19,015 bases of DNA from Micractinium sp. NFX-FRZ (Eukaryota > Chlorophyta > Trebouxiophyceae > Chlorellales > Chlorellaceae). Made by a program: the position numbers and the translations under genes. Shown piece by piece: positions 17,092 through 19,015 of this stretch; positions within the stretch are counted from its first letter, which is position 1; every line of letters starts with the position of its first letter. The notes under the pieces were generated by a model, which was not told the origin of the DNA, searched no databases, and saw only the letters and a list, made by a program, of their open reading frames with translations. The stretch is from positions 2,490 through 21,504 of the forward strand of contig JAPTJF010000678.1 in the NCBI GenBank assembly GCA_029339195.1, in the 5' to 3' direction.

Positions 17092-17171
17092 GCAGGAGTG
17101 CTCATGTTGAAGCATATGCAGAAGGATTGCACTGCTGGGATGACCGCAGCAATCGAAAGCAGACTGCAAGC

Positions 17172-17191
17172 GCTCACCAGCGCTGGTGAGC
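17172..17191. repeat. Perfect 20-bp palindrome
   Basis: GCTCACCAGCGCTGGTGAGC is its own reverse complement. It lies in the intergenic DNA between the bestrophin and relic C. Its ends (CTCACC/GGTGAG) look like donor sites on both strands. Confidence 0.9.
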
Positions 17192-17329
17192 TAGCATGGC
17201 CAGCCCAGCTGCGGAGAGGTGAAGACAGCCAGGCAGTGCAGTCAGGCAGTGCAGCCGGGCAGAACGACAGTCAGTCAGAACATTCGCCATCTCTGTGAAC
17301 GCTAGGCAAGGGAGAAGGCGGGAGAAAGG

Positions 17330-17499
17330 AAAACGTGCCCAGTGAGGCACTGCTTGGCGTAAGTGGTTCAGGCATGAATAGAAGCTGTCCTGAGGCGGCC
17401 GCGGGCCCAGCAAAGCCTTGGACGGGCAGGGCCGGCATCTCCCCTGAAGGGCTCTGCAGCTGCCGGCCCAGGCAGGTTCACAATGGCGGCCCCGTTCAT
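17330..17499 (-). pseudogene. Relic of the membrane-family first exon (copy C)
   Basis: 17365-17433 aligns with 7288-7357, the first exon of copy A. GTTCAGGC, TGAAT, GAAGCTGT and GGACGGGCAGGGC are shared in the same order. On the minus strand it reads PQDSFYSCLNHLR against PDNSFHSRLNKLR. A start codon at 17499 (MNGAAIVNLPGPAAAE) parallels the copy A start (MQAAGGLEPVGPEE), but the frame shifts between the two parts. No later exons of the family are found at lower coordinates, so this is a truncated, frameshifted fragment. It is downstream of copy B and therefore cannot be its own first exon. Confidence 0.65.
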
Positions 17500-17597
17500 G
17501 CTCTGCTCAACTCCTGACGAGGTGCGCTAGCGAGGGGGGTGGATGGGTGATGGAACACTGGGCAAAGCGGGGCCTTGGAGTGGGGGGCCGACAGGTG

Positions 17598-17619
17598 CCT
17601 TGGACTGCGCAGTCCAAGG
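17598..17619. repeat. Perfect 22-bp palindrome
   Basis: CCTTGGACTGCGCAGTCCAAGG is its own reverse complement and could form an 11-pair cruciform arm. It lies about 330 bases beyond the stop of copy B, between it and relic C, possibly in the 3' UTR of copy B. Confidence 0.9.
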
Positions 17620-17948
17620 GCATGGGAGGAAGGACGTGAGGTGCCACGAGGCATCGTCCCGTTGGTCCCCGAAACGCACGCAGGGGGAGCGTTGAAGGAA
17701 GTTGCAAGCGTGATGTTCTGATTGAAAAAATGGGCAGAAATGAACTGTGTTGCGCGATATGGCGCTGAGGGTACAATTTAGAAGGGTAGTCGTCAACAGA
17801 GGGGCACAGGACGCGGCCGACGCGCCCTGTCACTGCAATGGGCCTCAATGCCCTGCAGAAGGTACACAGACATATATGGGTGTGCTGCGGATGCCGCCGA
17901 GGCCTCCTAGCAATGTTAGCACCGTCCGTGCCACCTGGGGCAAACCCT

Positions 17949-19015
17949 TCACACCACGCCAAAGCCGCGCTGGTTGGTTGAAGTGCAGAAGAAAGCGCTC
18001 CAGTCCCAACATGGTGCCAGCAGCAGGCCGCCCACCAGGCACATGTTGGGGCTGCCGCCACCCAGGGTGCCCCACCAAATGCTGTCATACATGGTCGCCT
18101 GCATGCCGCGCAGTGGTTGCAGTCCGGCCTGCCAGCGCTGCTGCTGGTGGTGCTGAAAGAGCCGGGCCTCGGAGACGGCGTGCATCAGCAGGGGCACCTG
18201 CATAGGTATGCGCAGGGGAACAGGGCCAGCTGGCTTAGGGGCAAAAGGGCTGGCGCAGGAGACGTGGCTGGCTTGCAAGGGCGACAGGCGGCGGCCGTCT
18301 GTGTTGATCGGTGACTGATGCCTGCTCAATTTCCCCCCCGTTTTGCTCTGAGCCAGTCTGCACATTAGTGCACGGTCCTGTCCCACTTACCAGCACGCCC
18401 AATCCCAGTCGAAAGAAGGTGAGGAGAGTGACGCACTCGCCCATGGGGTCAGCCTTGACAGCAGGAGCAAAAGGTAAGGGCAGCAGGTAGCTGAGATAGC
18501 TGAGCGCGGTGTAGATGTGGTGTGTGTGTGCACGTGCCGACGGGTGCGCCAGCGGGGCGGCAGCACAGATGGTGGGGTGGAAGGGCCAACTGCTGACCGC
18601 AACAGCCGCCTGCACGGCAGCGCTCAGGCTGCAAGGATGGCAGGCAGAACGAGGGCTTTACGTTGCATGGCAAGTTGCACTGATGCATGCAGTCAGTGCC
18701 ATGGCAGCGGGCAGCGCCGCACAACAAGGGGCGCCAGCAAGGCACATGGCACCCACCTGAGGCGCATCCGCATAGTGAAGCCAAGGGCAGCCATGCCGAC
18801 CGCCCCGCTGGCAAGCAGCAGCAGGGCTGCATGCATCGCCAGCGCACAGAGTGCGTGCCAATTGGCCAGGGAGGTGCTGCTGCTGCTGCTGCTGCTGGCA
18901 TCCTCCCTGGCTGCCACAGGGGAGTCGCCCAGCAGGAACACTAGTAGTTCCGGTCCAAAATGCACAGCCCGTTTTGTTAGGGAAAATCACCATGCACAGC
19001 CAGTTATGCACATTC
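17949..19015 (-). CDS. Multi-pass membrane protein of unknown function, copy B, 5' part outside the window
   Basis: A paralogue of the gene at 5680-7436. Recognised exons are 18197-17949 (82 residues and stop), 18628-18391 (238 bases, as in copy A) and from about 18960 down to 18757. Splice phases are identical to copy A. The last exon differs from copy A mainly at its end: VPLLMHAVSEARLFQHHQQQ, MQATMYDSIWWGTLGGGS and the final CWDW motif are all kept, while the last dozen residues are unrelated. The 18757 exon carries a serine run of seven AGC codons absent from copy A. Further upstream its frame meets a stop near 18983 and similarity to copy A fades. Either the exon starts later than in copy A or this copy is decaying. 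Function unknown. Confidence 0.7.
18876..18896. repeat. (GCT)7 trinucleotide run encoding polyserine in copy B
   Basis: Seven GCT units on the plus strand read as seven AGC (Ser) codons in copy B. They lie in the loop before the hydrophobic segment AMHAALLLLASGAVGM. Copy A has no such run. Confidence 0.85.

Larger units (their letters stand above)
16739..17329. other. 3' region of the bestrophin and intergenic DNA
   Basis: No supported gene. It should contain the bestrophin 3' UTR. A TGTAA lies at 17087-17091, about 350 bases after the stop. A perfect 20-base palindrome lies at 17172-17191. Open frames here have no family resemblance and no splice-phase support. Confidence 0.5.

Noticed and set aside
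1..19015. CRISPR array, prophage, transposase or integron
   Set aside because: No evenly spaced repeats with unique spacers, no transposase or integrase motifs and no terminal inverted repeats with target duplications were seen. The gene structure is plainly that of an intron-rich eukaryote.

Overview
The window looks like nuclear DNA of a green alga (Chlorophyta, probably Chlorophyceae). It is very GC-rich. Coding sequence is cut into many short exons by introns with GTGAG/GTGGG-type donors and pyrimidine-rich (C)TGCAG acceptors. The recognisable genes are eukaryotic: a plastid-type arogenate dehydrogenase, the RNA polymerase subunit RPB8 and a plant/algal-type bestrophin. I saw no bacterial-style operons, tRNA, rRNA, CRISPR array or transposase gene. 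All exon models were built by hand from splice signals, phase continuity and family motifs. No transcript evidence was available.

Layout. (1) About 88-2680, minus: arogenate dehydrogenase (tyrosine synthesis, plastid) with a transit-like N-terminus; its 3' end lies beyond the window start, past a run of 29 G. (2) 2681-3147: divergent promoter region. (3) 3148-5055, plus: complete RPB8 in six exons (150 aa). (4) 5056-5679: convergent 3' region. (5) 5680-7436, minus: multi-pass membrane protein of unknown function (copy A). (6) 7437-8365: divergent intergenic region with a hairpin and a tandem direct repeat. (7) 8366 to about 11438, plus: F-box-like/leucine-rich-repeat-like protein with a probable frameshift before an acidic tail. 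(8) 12185-16738, plus: bestrophin-family anion channel in 15 exons (388 aa). (9) 16739-17948: intergenic DNA with two perfect palindromes and a relic of the membrane family's first exon (copy C). (10) 17949 to the window end, minus: a second membrane paralogue (copy B), cut by the window edge.

The most unusual signal runs across the genes. Many introns contain decayed partial copies ('echoes') of the edges of their own flanking exons. A copy of the upstream exon's 3' edge with its donor tends to lie in the 5' part of the intron. A copy of the downstream exon's 5' edge with its acceptor tends to lie in the 3' part. The clearest case is in RPB8 (40 of 42 bases). Others occur in the dehydrogenase, the bestrophin, the membrane gene and, more weakly, the LRR gene. 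In the membrane family part of one echo is shared by the two paralogues. This order is what repeated short tandem duplications across splice junctions would leave if the outermost sites stayed in use, which would make it a route of intron growth. Two GC-AG introns in the bestrophin and a 45-bp tandem acceptor duplication in the LRR gene add to the picture of splice-junction turnover.

The genes do not form an obvious pathway. They are neighbouring nuclear genes, and the membrane paralogues point to local duplication.
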